Positions 1-10,797 of a stretch of 64,000 bases of DNA are shown here, piece after piece. Position 1 is the first letter of the stretch; every line of letters starts with the position of its first letter. The translations under genes were made by a program, and so were the position numbers. The DNA is from Crotalaria pallida (Eukaryota > Streptophyta > Magnoliopsida > Fabales > Fabaceae). The stretch is from assembly GCA_037953625.1 (NCBI GenBank), contig CM075650.1, positions 120,449,706-120,513,705 of the forward strand, in the 5' to 3' direction. Under the pieces are notes generated by a model. The model worked only from the letters and a program-made list of their open reading frames with translations, was not told where the DNA came from and did no database searches.

Positions 1-391
1 TATGTTCAACCAATTCTCTTCCGAGCCTCGACATGTCCTAATATTCCCATGCAAAGCAATCTTTGTTTTCTCTGATGAGGTTGATGAGCTCTCTGAATTC
101 CTCCTTTAACAACGAACTCACGTAAATGGGTTTTGGGTTTTCAACCGTTCCCAAGTTTACCTCGTCCCTAGGATCTTCACTGATGAACTTTGGTTCTTCT
201 TCCGTCCATCCTCTTTCCAATCCCAAAGGACTGTTGTCAATGATACAATCCTGGAATGCACCTGATTGAATGGTGCATCGCATTCTGTCGGCCACGTAAG
301 CCGACAGTCTTTCTAGTTGTTTATCAACCATTATTACTGGTTGAGGGCCGCTGATCGACGGCCTCGTCAACCTCCACCAACGAAATCCCAT
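1..391 (-). pseudogene. Reverse transcriptase N-terminal region, gypsy pol, broken
   Basis: This segment follows the protease and carries the usual plant gypsy lead-in to RT: an 'NPKPIYVSSLL' stretch, then 'NKDCFAWEY', which sits just before the first RT motifs. An in-frame TAG at 38-40 interrupts the frame directly after 'CFAWEY'. The bases further left still translate as the expected continuation ('LGRELVEH'), so the stop is a lesion and not the natural end. A frame change from the protease ORF lies around 324-391, where the two frames overlap. The catalytic RT core would lie beyond the window edge. Confidence 0.8.
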
Positions 392-1322
392 AGTTTTCCA
401 TCAAGCACTTATCCACTATGGGCTTCTGAAATTGATCAGCATCAAGTCGAATTGGCTTGATACTTGGGTTGTAGACTTTGAAGTCCACATGCATTTGCTC
501 CATATAGCAAGGACTATCGTCCGCTGCTATAACTTCAACTTTGTTCTCCTGATTCCACAAAATCAGTTTCTGATGGGCCGTAGAAGGAACGGCCCCCACC
601 GCATGAATCCAATCTCTTCCAAGCAAGAGATTGTAACTAGCTTTGGTAGGGACTACCACGAACAAAGTGTCCCTTACCACAGATCCAACTTCGATCTTCA
701 GCATTGTGACTCCATGAGACTGGGCAATCTTCCCCGTGAAACTGACTACGACAACGTTTGTCGGTATCAAATCGGCGTCCAGCTTTCCCATTCTTCTGAA
801 CACGTTCCATGGTAAAATATTGACGGCTGCACCTCCATCCACCAAAACCCTGTTCAAAGGTTTTCCTTCAACAATGGCCTTAATGTGTAAAGGCCTCAAG
901 TGTTCCCTCTTTCTCTCTTCCAAAGGTTCGAACTGTGCAATGTTGCTGATGTCCATCTCCAGATGAACCCTGTCAAGGAGGAAAAGGCATTCAGGCAAGT
1001 CGGGTATTTCATCACTCAAATACGAGTCATCTGACCCGTCACTGTCGCCTTCTTCATCTCCGACTCCATGTACTCCTTGATAGTCAAAAGGTAACCCTAC
1101 ATTGTTGATTGAAAGGCTGGTGATCTTCTTACTCTGCGCGTCCACCATGTCTTGGTCGGTCACAATGATGTCTAAACTATCATCAGAATCCGCATCATAC
1201 GACCCGTCCACCTGATTGGACCCCTCATCTTTCCTAACCCATTTCCTCTTTTGCTTATAGCTCTGTCGACTCTTAGCCGTAGTCGGCTTTGCTGCTGCAA
1301 CAAGACATCCCTTATTGTTCAT
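324..1322 (-). pseudogene. Retroviral-type aspartic protease region of gypsy pol
   Basis: A 332-codon open frame. The protease core lies about residues 155-270: 'VLVDGGAAVNILP' is the active-site loop, with DGG in place of the canonical D(S/T)G, a variant I have seen in plant gypsy elements. It is followed by 'FVVVPTKASYNLLLGRDW', the second conserved protease motif, and 'STAHQKLILW'. The N-terminal part is acidic and low-complexity (runs of D, S and E), typical of the gag-protease linker. The frame ends shortly before the RT lead-in, which continues in another frame, so a frameshift is inferred near the left end. In the living element this enzyme would process the polyprotein. Confidence 0.85.
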
Positions 1323-1385
1323 GGGCAGTTCTTTGATGTTGACTTCTTCAGCCTCCTTCTTGTGGAAACGTTGAAGTCTCCTTTT

Positions 1386-3753
1386 CTAGGTCCTTGTTAA
1401 ACCTTCATAGATTGAACTCGGTGCCGAGTCTGATTGTTGTTTCTGTACTTTTCGAGTAACCCGATTATGCAAGGGTGACCTTGAAGGGCATCTTCCATAA
1501 ACTCTCCAACTTAGGAAAGGCCAACGGGCCTCTCGGGACATTTCATGTTGGATGTACCTTCCTTCTTGAGTCCTCTTGGCTCTTAACTTCCTCCTCAAGT
1601 CTTCATTTTTCATCTCCCTTTCCCTCTTTGATGCGGTTGTTTCATCATATATCACCTGGCATCTAGGGCAGATTCGAAGATCTTCATATTGCTTTCTGTC
1701 GTAAAATTGTTCAAATGACTCACCAGTCTTTGGAAAAACTTCAGAGTCATGAGCCAGAGTCACCATGTTGATGGGAAATACTCCTTGCGTCTCGATCTCG
1801 TTAACTTCCTTCTGAAATGGATCAGTGTCGATCTTCATCTCTTTCTCCAAGAACTTTAACCTCCATTTGTCGAGTCCCTGCTGAAATTATATCCCTGAAA
1901 GCAAAGCAATCATTTGTATTGTGAGTACAATTGTTATGATACTTGCATTACTTTAATACTTTCTTCCTTTCAGTTCATCTTTTTTCAACAATTTATGACC
2001 TTCAGGTAATTTAATCTGTTTATCCTTTAATAACATATCAAAGACTTGTTCAGTCCTAGAAATGTCAAAAGTGTATGTTTTCTTATACAAATTTTCATTA
2101 AGAGGTTTCGACGACCTCAAGGCATGACACGTATAGGGTTTTCCTTCTCCTAAATCTATTGTGTCAACCTCTGAGCCAATGTCGAGTGCCTCCCCATCAA
2201 GAGGCCGAGAATCGATGTAATGGGTTCGTTCTCTCTTGAGAGCTTTAGAATCCTTCTCTCTAACCTTTTCTACTCTTAGATTCTCAATTTGCCGTACACA
2301 TGCGGCTAATTGGGCTAAATCTAACAAGTGGTGTGTGACCAGTTTTTTCCTAATGTGGTACTCCAATCCGGCCACTGCCATTTTAACTACTTCAGGTTCA
2401 GGGATCGGAGTAAAACATCTACTCCTCATTTTCCTAAAACGCGACAAGTAATCATCGATGGGCTCCCCATTAAATCTCTTCACACTCAACAGATCTGTCA
2501 AGGCAACCTTTAATTCGCCTCTATAGAACTGTTCATGGAAGGATCTTTCTAACTAGGCCCATGCATGGATTGAATTGGATCTCAATGTCGAGAACCATGA
2601 AAATGCATTTTTTGTCAAGGAACTGGGGAATAGCCGCATTTTGATTGCCTCATCAGCGGCCAAATCACCCAATTCAATGGTATATCGTGCGACATGTTCG
2701 ACAGTATATTCTCGACTCTCCTGCAAACTTCGACAACTTGGGCACCTTAATTCCTCTTGGAATTTCAGCGTGTTGCACCCATTCAGGAAAAGGTGAATTG
2801 AAACCTGGCTGGTTAGCCAAGACTATGTTGAAACCTATCATGTTCAATGCTTGTTCGACCACAGGGTTCACATCATCTGGTTCGATCCGAGTCTCTTTTC
2901 CTTGTCGGAGCAAGTGCCTCGCCAAATTCTGCCTGGATAAGGCTGCTTGGAGATCCTCCCCTCTTTTCATAAATATAACTTGCGACGGATTCTGCACATA
3001 TTGCGGCGCTTCGACACCGGGATGGAAAATCACTTGAGGATTTTTGGCCACCATGTTACCTGCACTGAAAGGTGGATTAGTGCGAACATTATCCCACGAA
3101 GTTGTTACTATACTGTCTTGTTGTGGTGATGAAACTCGAACAGCATGTCGCATATCTTGACCGTCAGGGTACCCTTGTACCAAAATCGGTCTTTGTAACG
3201 CTCTATCTCCATGTGGAGTTGTGACGGACTCGTTGTGCTCACTTTCATCGACGCCCAACACTTGGTTCAATCTCTTCATGTACTGAGCAATTTTTCCACA
3301 AGTTTCGTTTGTCACCAACATTGTCGGGTTGATCACGGAACTTAACTGAGCCATCAACTGGTCAACCAATTGAACATTCGCCTCTTCAATTTGTTGTCAG
3401 ATATGAGTGACGGGGTTAATCGGTACCAGCCACATCCGCAGCAGAACGCGGGAAAACCATGTTAGTGGCTCCTATAGTCACGTTAATACTTCCAACAGAA
3501 CTATTCAAAGGCCATGTCATCGTCGACCCTGGAACAAAACCAAGGGGCAAACCATACGGAGGAACTTGACCTCCATTCGTCGAGTTATTACCAAAAGTAA
3601 AGCCACCAGTTGTACTACCTCCATTTCGGCCATTATTTGGATGTTGAATTACTGATACGACGGTTGATTCTACGGCAGGTCTGCTTCCTCTAGATGCTTG
3701 AGGAGTACTGAAATAACAGTGGCCTGATGGCCACTTTGGCTTGCATTAGCCAT
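1386..3753 (-). pseudogene. Gypsy gag (capsid) region, multiply broken
   Basis: The likely original start is an ATG at 3753-3751, reading 'MANASQSGHQATVISVLLK'. It hits a TAG after about 28 codons, near 3670. Coding continues in pieces: 3369-2674, then 2501-1953 ('FNGEPIDDYLSRFRKMRSRC' and 'LVTHHLLDLAQLAACVRQIE', typical of retrotransposon gag capsids), then 1850-1386. Between the first two long pieces there is an in-frame TAG at 2555-2553 within 'AWA-stop-LERSFHEQFYRGE'; a single base change from CAG explains it. At least two stops plus frame changes make it non-functional. I see no clear zinc knuckle. Confidence 0.75.
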
Positions 3754-3823
3754 TGAAGAAGAAAGTGGAAAAGTGGTGCCACTTCTCAAACGCATACACT
3801 TGGACACAAGTTACTCTGAACAT

Positions 3824-3841
3824 GTCCCACTGGGCGTGCCA
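3824..3841 (-). other. Primer-binding site of the gypsy element
   Basis: On the minus strand this reads TGGCACGCCCAGTGGGAC. It begins with the TGG that pairs with a tRNA CCA end and lies 3 nt from the LTR edge. It marks the start of minus-strand DNA synthesis and fixes the element's orientation. Confidence 0.75.
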
Positions 3842-4299
3842 ATTTGTTTGAGGGGTTTTCGTTCGACGCCTGCCGAACTGAGAAAGTGCATGGGGTGTGG
3901 GTAACGACAGGTTATGTGGTAATCTTGTGAAGGAACTTAACCATATTTTTGGTTGTTTTTTAGCTTTTGGGTTGGAAAAGTAAAGTGCGTGAAAGCGTTA
4001 AAAGTTGACAGGAAAGTAAATCGACGCCAAGAACACGACCGGGAAACGTAAAGGAAAGCGATTAAAGTTTGCAAGAATTAAATGCTGGAATTTAAAGTTG
4101 CAGTAAGGTAAAGTGCGACAAAGTAAAGTGCTGGAATGTAAAGGGTTTGCATTGAATCGTAAATTGGGATGTAAAAAGTTTGCATTGAATGGTAAAAAGG
4201 GTTGACGTATTTACAAAGGCGTTCTCCGTCAATCTGCTCTGGTGAGATGTGTAGGATGATTACCAATGTGCCAACCTCGGTTACAAACAAAGGACTTCC

Positions 4300-4308
4300 T
4301 ATTTATAG
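4300..4308 (-). promoter_or_regulatory. Candidate TATA box of the gypsy LTR
   Basis: Minus strand CTATAAATA inside the LTR, leaving roughly 420 bp of R/U5 before the primer-binding site. A second CTATAAATA at 5186-5178 is an alternative. Position and consensus are the only evidence. Confidence 0.5.
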
Positions 4309-5322
4309 CCTATGGAATCCACTAAGCTAATTCTACTTTATTTGGCACGTTCTGAACAACCGCAGCAGCCACGTTCTAAATAACTACCCACTACGTTACC
4401 CCCCACGGTGTAACTGCCCACGTCGTGGTTTGGGCTTTGAGGATACTTTGTCGAACCTTCTGACGACATCTTCGCTGAGAACCTTTCGGAGAACATTTTT
4501 CTTCGACTGAAATAAAGCAACTTAGACTCTTGTCTAAGTCTCTTTGTTGTCTGAAGCTTTCGAATTATCGTGCCCCTGCCTTTTGGTTCTGGGATGCCCG
4601 TCGACACCAAGCTCCTTTCGACAAAAGGTCGTCTATCGATATAGACCTTTGACATATTGGCGGCCTCTAATTGGTTCAATCGATATCGGTGACATGTTCT
4701 CTGATCCGACGGTGTTTTTACCACCGACTAACCAAAGGACCTGTCGCTGATCTTTCTTGGTAGAACCCCATTAGAGGGCTTTTCCTTTCCCTCATTAAAT
4801 GGAAAGACACCCAAAATCCGACCTAAAGAAGGTACAAACTTTGGGCCATAGAAAATTACTAGGCTCCACCGAGGCTTATGTATCAAACTAAGTGTGCCCT
4901 CCAATTCAGGCTTTTTACACCAACTTGAAACACAAGAGGTGATCCCTATGTAATCTCCCATGTTTAGTCTTTCACTATTCATGGGGAAAGGGAGGGTATT
5001 CGGAGTAAGGATTTACCCATTTTCTCTTCAACTTCCGAATCCCTTAATCTCACATGTTCAGTCTTTCATGATCTCAGACCATTTGGATTTTGAAAAACTT
5101 TATCTTCTTTCCAGAATTCATGAAATTGGGCCATTGCTTTTCTCATGTTTTCATGGCTTTGAAAATTTGAAGTGAAGTATTTATAGCCATAGAAAGCATT
5201 AAATGCTGATGTAATTGCTCTTCCGTTCCCAATGTTGACATGACTGCTCTGACTTCCTCTTTTCTCACGCCACTATCCCTTCGACACGAGCCTCTCCTTC
5301 CGTCTTTCCCTTTTTTGTCGAC

Positions 5323-5517
5323 ACACGTACACATCCTTCGAAGTCACTTTTAAGTCGTAAGACTTAAGTACACCTCCTTCGACATCACCTATGTTGTCGA
5401 CACTTTCTTGCTTTGTTGAATTCGACCCATTGTCGGAACACACGTCCACATCCTTCGAAATCACTTTTAAACAATTCGTTTAAGTACACTTCCGTCGACG
5501 TCACTTATGCATCCGAC
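5323..5517. repeat. Duplicated LTR module with covarying hairpins
   Basis: Two imperfect copies about 117 bp apart (5323-5400 and 5440-5517) share 'CACATCCTTCGAA.TCACTTTTAA' and 'TTAAGTACAC.TCC'. Each holds a small palindrome. In the first copy the arms are TTAAGTC/GACTTAA; in the second they are TTAAAC/GTTTAA. The arms differ between copies but stay complementary. The location upstream of both TATA candidates fits an enhancer duplication. Confidence 0.6.
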
Positions 5518-5555
5518 ATTCTTGTCCTTTTGTCGATTTCAACTTCTAGTTAACA

Positions 5556-6222
5556 CGCTCATAAAAAAAACAAATAAAAAATATAAAAAGATAAAATGGT
5601 TAATAAGCCAATGATTACCTTTATATGTCTACAACCATAACACCAATATCTGAAAGGAAATCTTCACCACGAAATTTTTTTTAATAGAACATTATAACTT
5701 ATGCAACTGAGAGAGATCAACAACAACAATGAAAAGATGTTGGCCTTAAACTTCACTCACCATCATCAATAACAAGGATGAAGCCTTTTAAAGATAATCC
5801 AACAAATAGGAGCACACGATATAAAGTAGAGTGAAAGGAAAAGAAAAGAAGGCATCCTGGTGAGAGTGGGAAAATGGGCATAACTTAAATAAAGAAAGTG
5901 GGAGAGTGAATGATTTTTTTTAAAATAATAATAATAATAATATAGAGGGAAAAGTTCCCCACCATGTAAAAAAGTGTTTTTTTTAGCACCTTGATTATTA
6001 AGGAGTAGCTTTTTTTTAATGAGAAAATGGTTTAGAATTATCATTATTTTTTTACATGCTAAAAGAAAGGGGAAGTTATACACACGGCACACCGAAAAAA
6101 AGAAAAGAAAGGGGTAGTTACAAAAAATAGTTACTAGATTGATAAGCACTAGCTAGCATTACCTCCTGTATAATAGCAATAGAGATTATATATATTAGTT
6201 ACATATTATTCATCCTGTATAA
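5556..6222. other. Intergenic, no gene seen
   Basis: AT-rich sequence with A/T homopolymers and a short TAA microsatellite near 5926-5941. Open frames here are low-complexity and resemble no protein I know. Confidence 0.6.
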
Positions 6223-6247
6223 AAGCTATTGGTTGTATATATTTTGG

Positions 6248-6356
6248 GAGACCCAGCCCACAAAGTGGAGTTCCGTAAGGTCGGGGTGGATATAGTTGGG
6301 CCGCCAAAGTGCGAAAGCCCAGACACCACCTGCGAAAGCAAAAACAAAAAAAAAAG
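6248..6356 (+). mobile_element. 109-bp retroposed insert with 25-bp target duplication
   Basis: A GC-richer segment ending in an A-rich tail (about 6342-6356). It is flanked by identical 25-bp direct repeats at 6223-6247 and 6357-6381, which begin 'AAGCTATTGG'. Tail plus a long target duplication is the mark of LINE-machinery retroposition. The body matches no SINE or RNA that I recognise, and I see no convincing A/B boxes. Confidence 0.65.
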
Positions 6357-6381
6357 AAGCTATTGGTTGTATATATTTTGG

Positions 6382-6803
6382 TCATTATAAAAAATTCAGT
6401 GACTAATTGTCCCTTAGTCATTATAATAAATAATATAAGTGACGAATTAGTTGTGATGATATAAATTGGCCATTAATAGTATGATTATAGTGACATAAAT
6501 ATTGGTCATTAGTAATAAGGTTATTGTGACAAATATCATTTAGTCAATATAATGAATAATATTAGTGACAAATTATTTGTGACGCTATTTTTTGGTCATT
6601 AATAAATATTTTATAGTGATGAGTTATTACATGGTCACAATTATGACTAACAATAGTGACTAATTATTTGTGACGATATATTATGGTCATTAATATAGAT
6701 GCTATAGTGAAGAGTTGTCACTTAGTCGCTATTCAGGATACTATTAGTGACAAATTTATTATTCATCACTAAATTTTGTCACAAAAAGTCACATTTCTTG
6801 TAG
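6382..6803. mobile_element. CACTA-like transposon end with subterminal repeats
   Basis: Several degenerate copies of 'TAGTGACAAATTATTTGTGAC' and its partner 'TTGGTCATTAAT' lead up to 'GTCACATTTCTTGTAG'. Read from the other strand this is CTACAAGAAATGTGAC, close to the CACTACAAGAAA terminus of plant CACTA elements, with the first two bases eroded. I could not find the opposite terminus, so this is a fragment. Confidence 0.5.
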
Positions 6804-8390
6804 TTCTTATAGATGTGAGTAGAAGAATATGATTTTGTGAAACCGGGAGATTAGAATAAAAGATTGCAACATATGAAATATGAAAAGTGTTAGAGTGTTT
6901 ATTTCAAAATTTGGAATGAAAATATATTGTTTGTCATTTGGGAAATGTGATCGAACATATATTTCTTGAATGTTTTGGTGATTTGAATTTTTTTACAATA
7001 TATTAAATTACAAAATATGCTTATTTTAATTATTAGAGAACATAAAATACATTTGTAATTAGTATTATTTTTGGAGTCTCGTTTTTAATTTAAATGAAAA
7101 CCTATTTGAATAGAAGAAAAATCGGAATCTTATTTAAATAAAGAAAAATCAGGGGCGTAAAGAAACCTGTTGCAATTACATTGTATTTACATCAGTTACA
7201 GACTATAGAGAAAAAAAGGGGTCAAAATTACTAAAAAAAATTAATAATGCGATCTTAGTTATGATTGTGGATATTAATTTAATACCTTGGTCATAAGTTC
7301 AAAGTGGAAAAAAAAACCTAAAGAATGTATAAGGAGGTGCAAACCTGAACAGCTGAAGATGCAGAACCAAATAAAAAACCATTCGAAAAGTCAGTTGACT
7401 TTATCTTTGATGTTCATGTCTAAATTTCAAACAATACCAACACTAGTAATATGAGAATAATGTCATTCTTTAACGTCATACTTTACTTAAAATGGAGAAC
7501 AAGACAGAAAGAAAAACATTCACTTATGCTATAAGAGGGAAGTGAGCATGGGAAAGACTTTTAGGGAGTATATATAGAGATGGAGAGCGAAGATTGATAA
7601 AAAGATGACAGCTGGTGGTAGATCAAGGAATTAGAATTGGGGCATAAAAGATAAAAAAAAACGTTGTAGGTATATAAAAAAGGCTTAATTACATTTTTTT
7701 TGTCCTTTATCTTATTTTCAAGATTCATTTTGGTCCTTATTCTTTTTTTTTTGGACATATTCCTTTATTTTTTTTTCAAAAAATTCAATTTGGCCCTTCT
7801 ATCATAACAGTATTAGTTTTAACGAAATATTCACACCAATTATCGAAAAATGACAAATATTGTCGGAATTTGAAAATATTCCAAGCCATCACCCGATAAG
7901 TATAGGAACGGGGGTACTGCTTCGCCAATGATGGAGCAATCAGTGGCTGATTGTGTAAGTTAATATATGTTACTCTTTGAGCAATGCTTTTTGTGCATCT
8001 AGATTTGAAACACTTAGAAGGGACACATTCTATTTTGAAAAAGAGAAGAAAAAAATAAAAGCAAAATAAGATATTGGATTTTTTTTTTTGGATCTTAAAG
8101 TAGATGGATGCTGAAATAATTCATGTGAAACCATGTAAGATATTTGTTCAAAATTCTTTATGAAAATTGTTTTTTTTCTTTTGACCTAAAATGGTATCTT
8201 AGGTTCGCTGATGTGTTCAGACTAATTCATTCGGGATACTAGGCTCTCCTCTTGACGTAAATCCCACTTTGGATGACTAGGAATCCAACAAAGAACATTG
8301 CTTTAATCAATTCCTAGTCTTCAATGGTCTTACTCTAAACCAATTATACATTAATTCATTATGAATATTTTGATCTAATATCAAAATTTT
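6804..8390. other. Intergenic, old repeat debris
   Basis: AT-rich with no supported gene. Around 7685-7800 there is a 'TTTGTCCTTTATCTT...TTTTGGTCCTTATT' stretch like the 'ggtccct' edges common in plant repeats. Nothing else is identifiable. Confidence 0.5.
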
Positions 8391-8775
8391 GATTTAATAG
8401 TCACATAGGTTCCCGAAAAATACCTGTGGTCAGTTAGGTACTTGAAAGATTTGTGGAATATCTTAAACCCCAAAAGACCAAAGATCAATTTGGCATCACG
8501 TTAATCCCCATAAGGAACCTAGTGGAATCCTACGTGGCACGTTAAATACTTTGTTGGCACAAATGTGTCACCTTCTTAACAGTCCAACATGGCATTGTGG
8601 TCAAAAAAGCATTTAATGTGCCACGTAGGATTCCGTTAGGTCCTCCTTACGAAATTGGATTGGTGACTAACGTGACGCCAAATTGATCTTTGGGGAGTTT
8701 AAGAGATTCCACAAATCTTTAGGGACCTAATTGATTCCACGGGTATCTTTCCGGGACTTATGTGGCTATTAACTC
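8391..8775. mobile_element. Foldback (long-hairpin) element, about 385 bp
   Basis: The two halves are inverted copies. The left arm starts 'TTAATAGTCACATAGG' and runs to 'CCTACGTGGCACGTTAAAT' (about 8391-8550); the right arm from about 8611 to 8775 is its imperfect complement, ending 'CTTATGTGGCTATTAA'. The arms are about 160 bp with a short loop, so a transcript would fold into one hairpin. One arm of the same sequence recurs many times in the array to the right. No coding capacity. Confidence 0.75.
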
Positions 8776-9238
8776 TCAAAATTTTCTCTCTAAAAATAAA
8801 ATACATCTATCACCCTCAATCTCATCCTTTGAGACTCAAAGGTTGGCAAAGTTTATTATTTGACCGCAATTAAATTAATTAATTTCCAGTGACGACAAAA
8901 CAACTTGATTAGTTCTTTAGTTGACTTTTTTGCTGTGTCATTCTTTTTTCTTATATCTCCTTTCTCAGTTAGAGAAGATCTATTTTTCATATGTCAATTC
9001 ATGTGAAATACCAATACGTCGGTTCATTGTGAATATTTTGATCTAATATCAAAATTTTCTCTCTAAAAATAAAATACATTTATCACCCTCAATCTCATCC
9101 TTTGAGACTCAAAGGTTGGCAAAGTTTATTATTTGGCAGCAATCAGATTAATTAATCTACAGTGACAGAACAATTTTATTGTTTCTTTAGTTGACTTTTT
9201 GGTTGTGTCATTCTTCTATCTCCTTCCTCTGTCAGGGT

Positions 9239-9715
9239 AGATCTATTTTTCATATGTCAATTCATATAAAATTCCATAAAGAGAATACCATGTATCTGGC
9301 CATCATGTCATTCAAATATCTGGGAGTATCGATCGGTTCAAATCCAAGAAAATTATCCACTTTAAATCCAATTTCTGAATTCTTCCAAACTTAATTATTT
9401 TGCCGAAGACATAAGAAACTCTCTTCGATGAACGTGTAACACTCCTCAAATTGATCGGTATTGTATGTCACCTTACCTATCCATTTTTTTCTCTCTTAAA
9501 AGCATCTAATCATCTGTAATTAACAACAAAATATATAAGATTTGGAGAAGGTTTCTTTGGTGAGAGAGTGAGAAAGTTTCTTTTGGAAGATTCAGAGATT
9601 GGTTTTAAAGTGGATAATTTTCTAGGATTTAGACCGATTGGTACTCTGGATATTATGGCCATTCTCTTAATGAAATTTCACATGAACTGACATATGAAAA
9701 ATAGATCTACCCGCC
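9239..9715. repeat. Large imperfect inverted repeat inside the array
   Basis: The arm at about 9239-9395 (from 'GATCTATTTTTCATATG' to 'AATTCTTCCAAAC') is matched in reverse complement at about 9575-9715 (from 'TTTGGAAGATTCAGAGA' to 'CATATGAAAAATAGATC'), with a loop of about 180 bp. This is where the array switches from inverted to direct copies. Confidence 0.65.
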
Positions 9716-10553
9716 CGCAATAATTGCGAGCCACTTGCGAGCGCGGGCCAAGCGTGCCAGCTCGCCCTAATTCCAAGACTAGTCCTGTATTTACTGTGGG
9801 TTTATTTTTAGAGAGAAAATTTCCAAAGTTAATAGTCACTCAGGTACCCGAAAAATACTCGTGGAATTGTCCCAGAAATATTTCGAGAATCTCTTAAACT
9901 CCCCAAAGATAAATTTGGCGTCACGTAGTCCCCTATCCAATTTCGTCAGGAGGGAACTAACGGAATTCTCTGTGGCATGTTAAATGCTTTGTTGGCCTTA
10001 ATGCCATGTTGGTCGGTGAAAAAGGTGTCATGTTTGGGACAACAAACCATTTAACGTGTCACACGTAGGATTATTAAAGGAACAAAAATTTGTGTCGGTG
10101 TAGAATCATTATCTATATTTATTGAGAAAGAGTGTTGAGATGTGAGGAGGAATTAGATGCAGATATAAATATCTTTCGATGTAAAATCATTGTTATATTT
10201 ATTGATAAAGAGTGTCGAGATGTGAGTAGGAATTAGATTCAAATATTTTTATGAAAGTTTCATCTCGTTGGAGGGATATCGGAAAAGTTAGTTAGCTGGG
10301 AAATTTTATGGGAAATGATTGGTTTGGGAAAAACATAAATACACTCTGAGTGAGCAAGGAGATATAAGAATAGAGAATAACATAGCAAAAAAGTCAACTA
10401 AATAAAAAATAAAATTGTTCTGTTGTCACTGTAAATTAATTAATTTGGTTGCCCGAAATTTGTTAGAGTTAATAGTCACATAAGTCCTCGAAAATTTTCA
10501 GAGTTAATTGTCACATAGGTCCCAGAAAACTTAAAAGATATAATGTTGTGAGA

Positions 10554-10797
10554 GGACCTGTGCAGATACAATGCATTTATGTTGGTTTCATGCATCTACT
10601 TATGTATTCTCTACATTTTCATTTATTTTCTAGTTTAGATGTGGGGTTCTAAACTGGTGTAAAAGGGACACGACCTGTGCAGATACAATGTATCAATGCT
10701 AGTTTCATGCATCTCCATATGCATTATATGCATTTTCATCATTTATTTTCTTGTTTAGTTGGGGAGTTCTAGACTCGTGTAAAAGGGACAGTTCTAG
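10554..10797. repeat. Two-copy minisatellite-like block (module C)
   Basis: Each unit of about 115-120 bp contains 'GACCTGTGCAGATACAATG', 'GGTTTCATGCATCT', 'TTTATTTTCT' and 'TGTAAAAGGGACA'. Two tandem copies. Confidence 0.7.

Larger units (their letters stand above)
1..5555 (-). mobile_element. 5' half of a Ty3/gypsy LTR retrotransposon
   Basis: Reading leftward, the minus strand shows an LTR (5555-3845), a primer-binding site, gag, an aspartic protease and the first part of reverse transcriptase. The element then leaves the window, so its 3' LTR and target duplication cannot be seen. The order gag-PR-RT fits Ty3/gypsy. Several in-frame stops and frameshifts make this copy non-autonomous. 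The lineage within gypsy is uncertain; a Tat/Athila-like relative is my guess from the long LTR and the protease style. Confidence 0.85.
3845..5555 (-). repeat. 5' LTR of the gypsy element (about 1.7 kb)
   Basis: On the plus strand the block starts TGTTTGAGGGG next to the primer-binding site and ends CTAGTTAACA, giving TG...CA ends as expected. The outer end is placed by its TGTTAAC start on the minus strand; without the partner LTR it is an estimate. It contains two TATA-like boxes on the minus strand and a duplicated promoter-side module (5323-5517). The many 'TTCGAC/GTCGA' motifs are a compositional oddity of this LTR. Confidence 0.7.
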
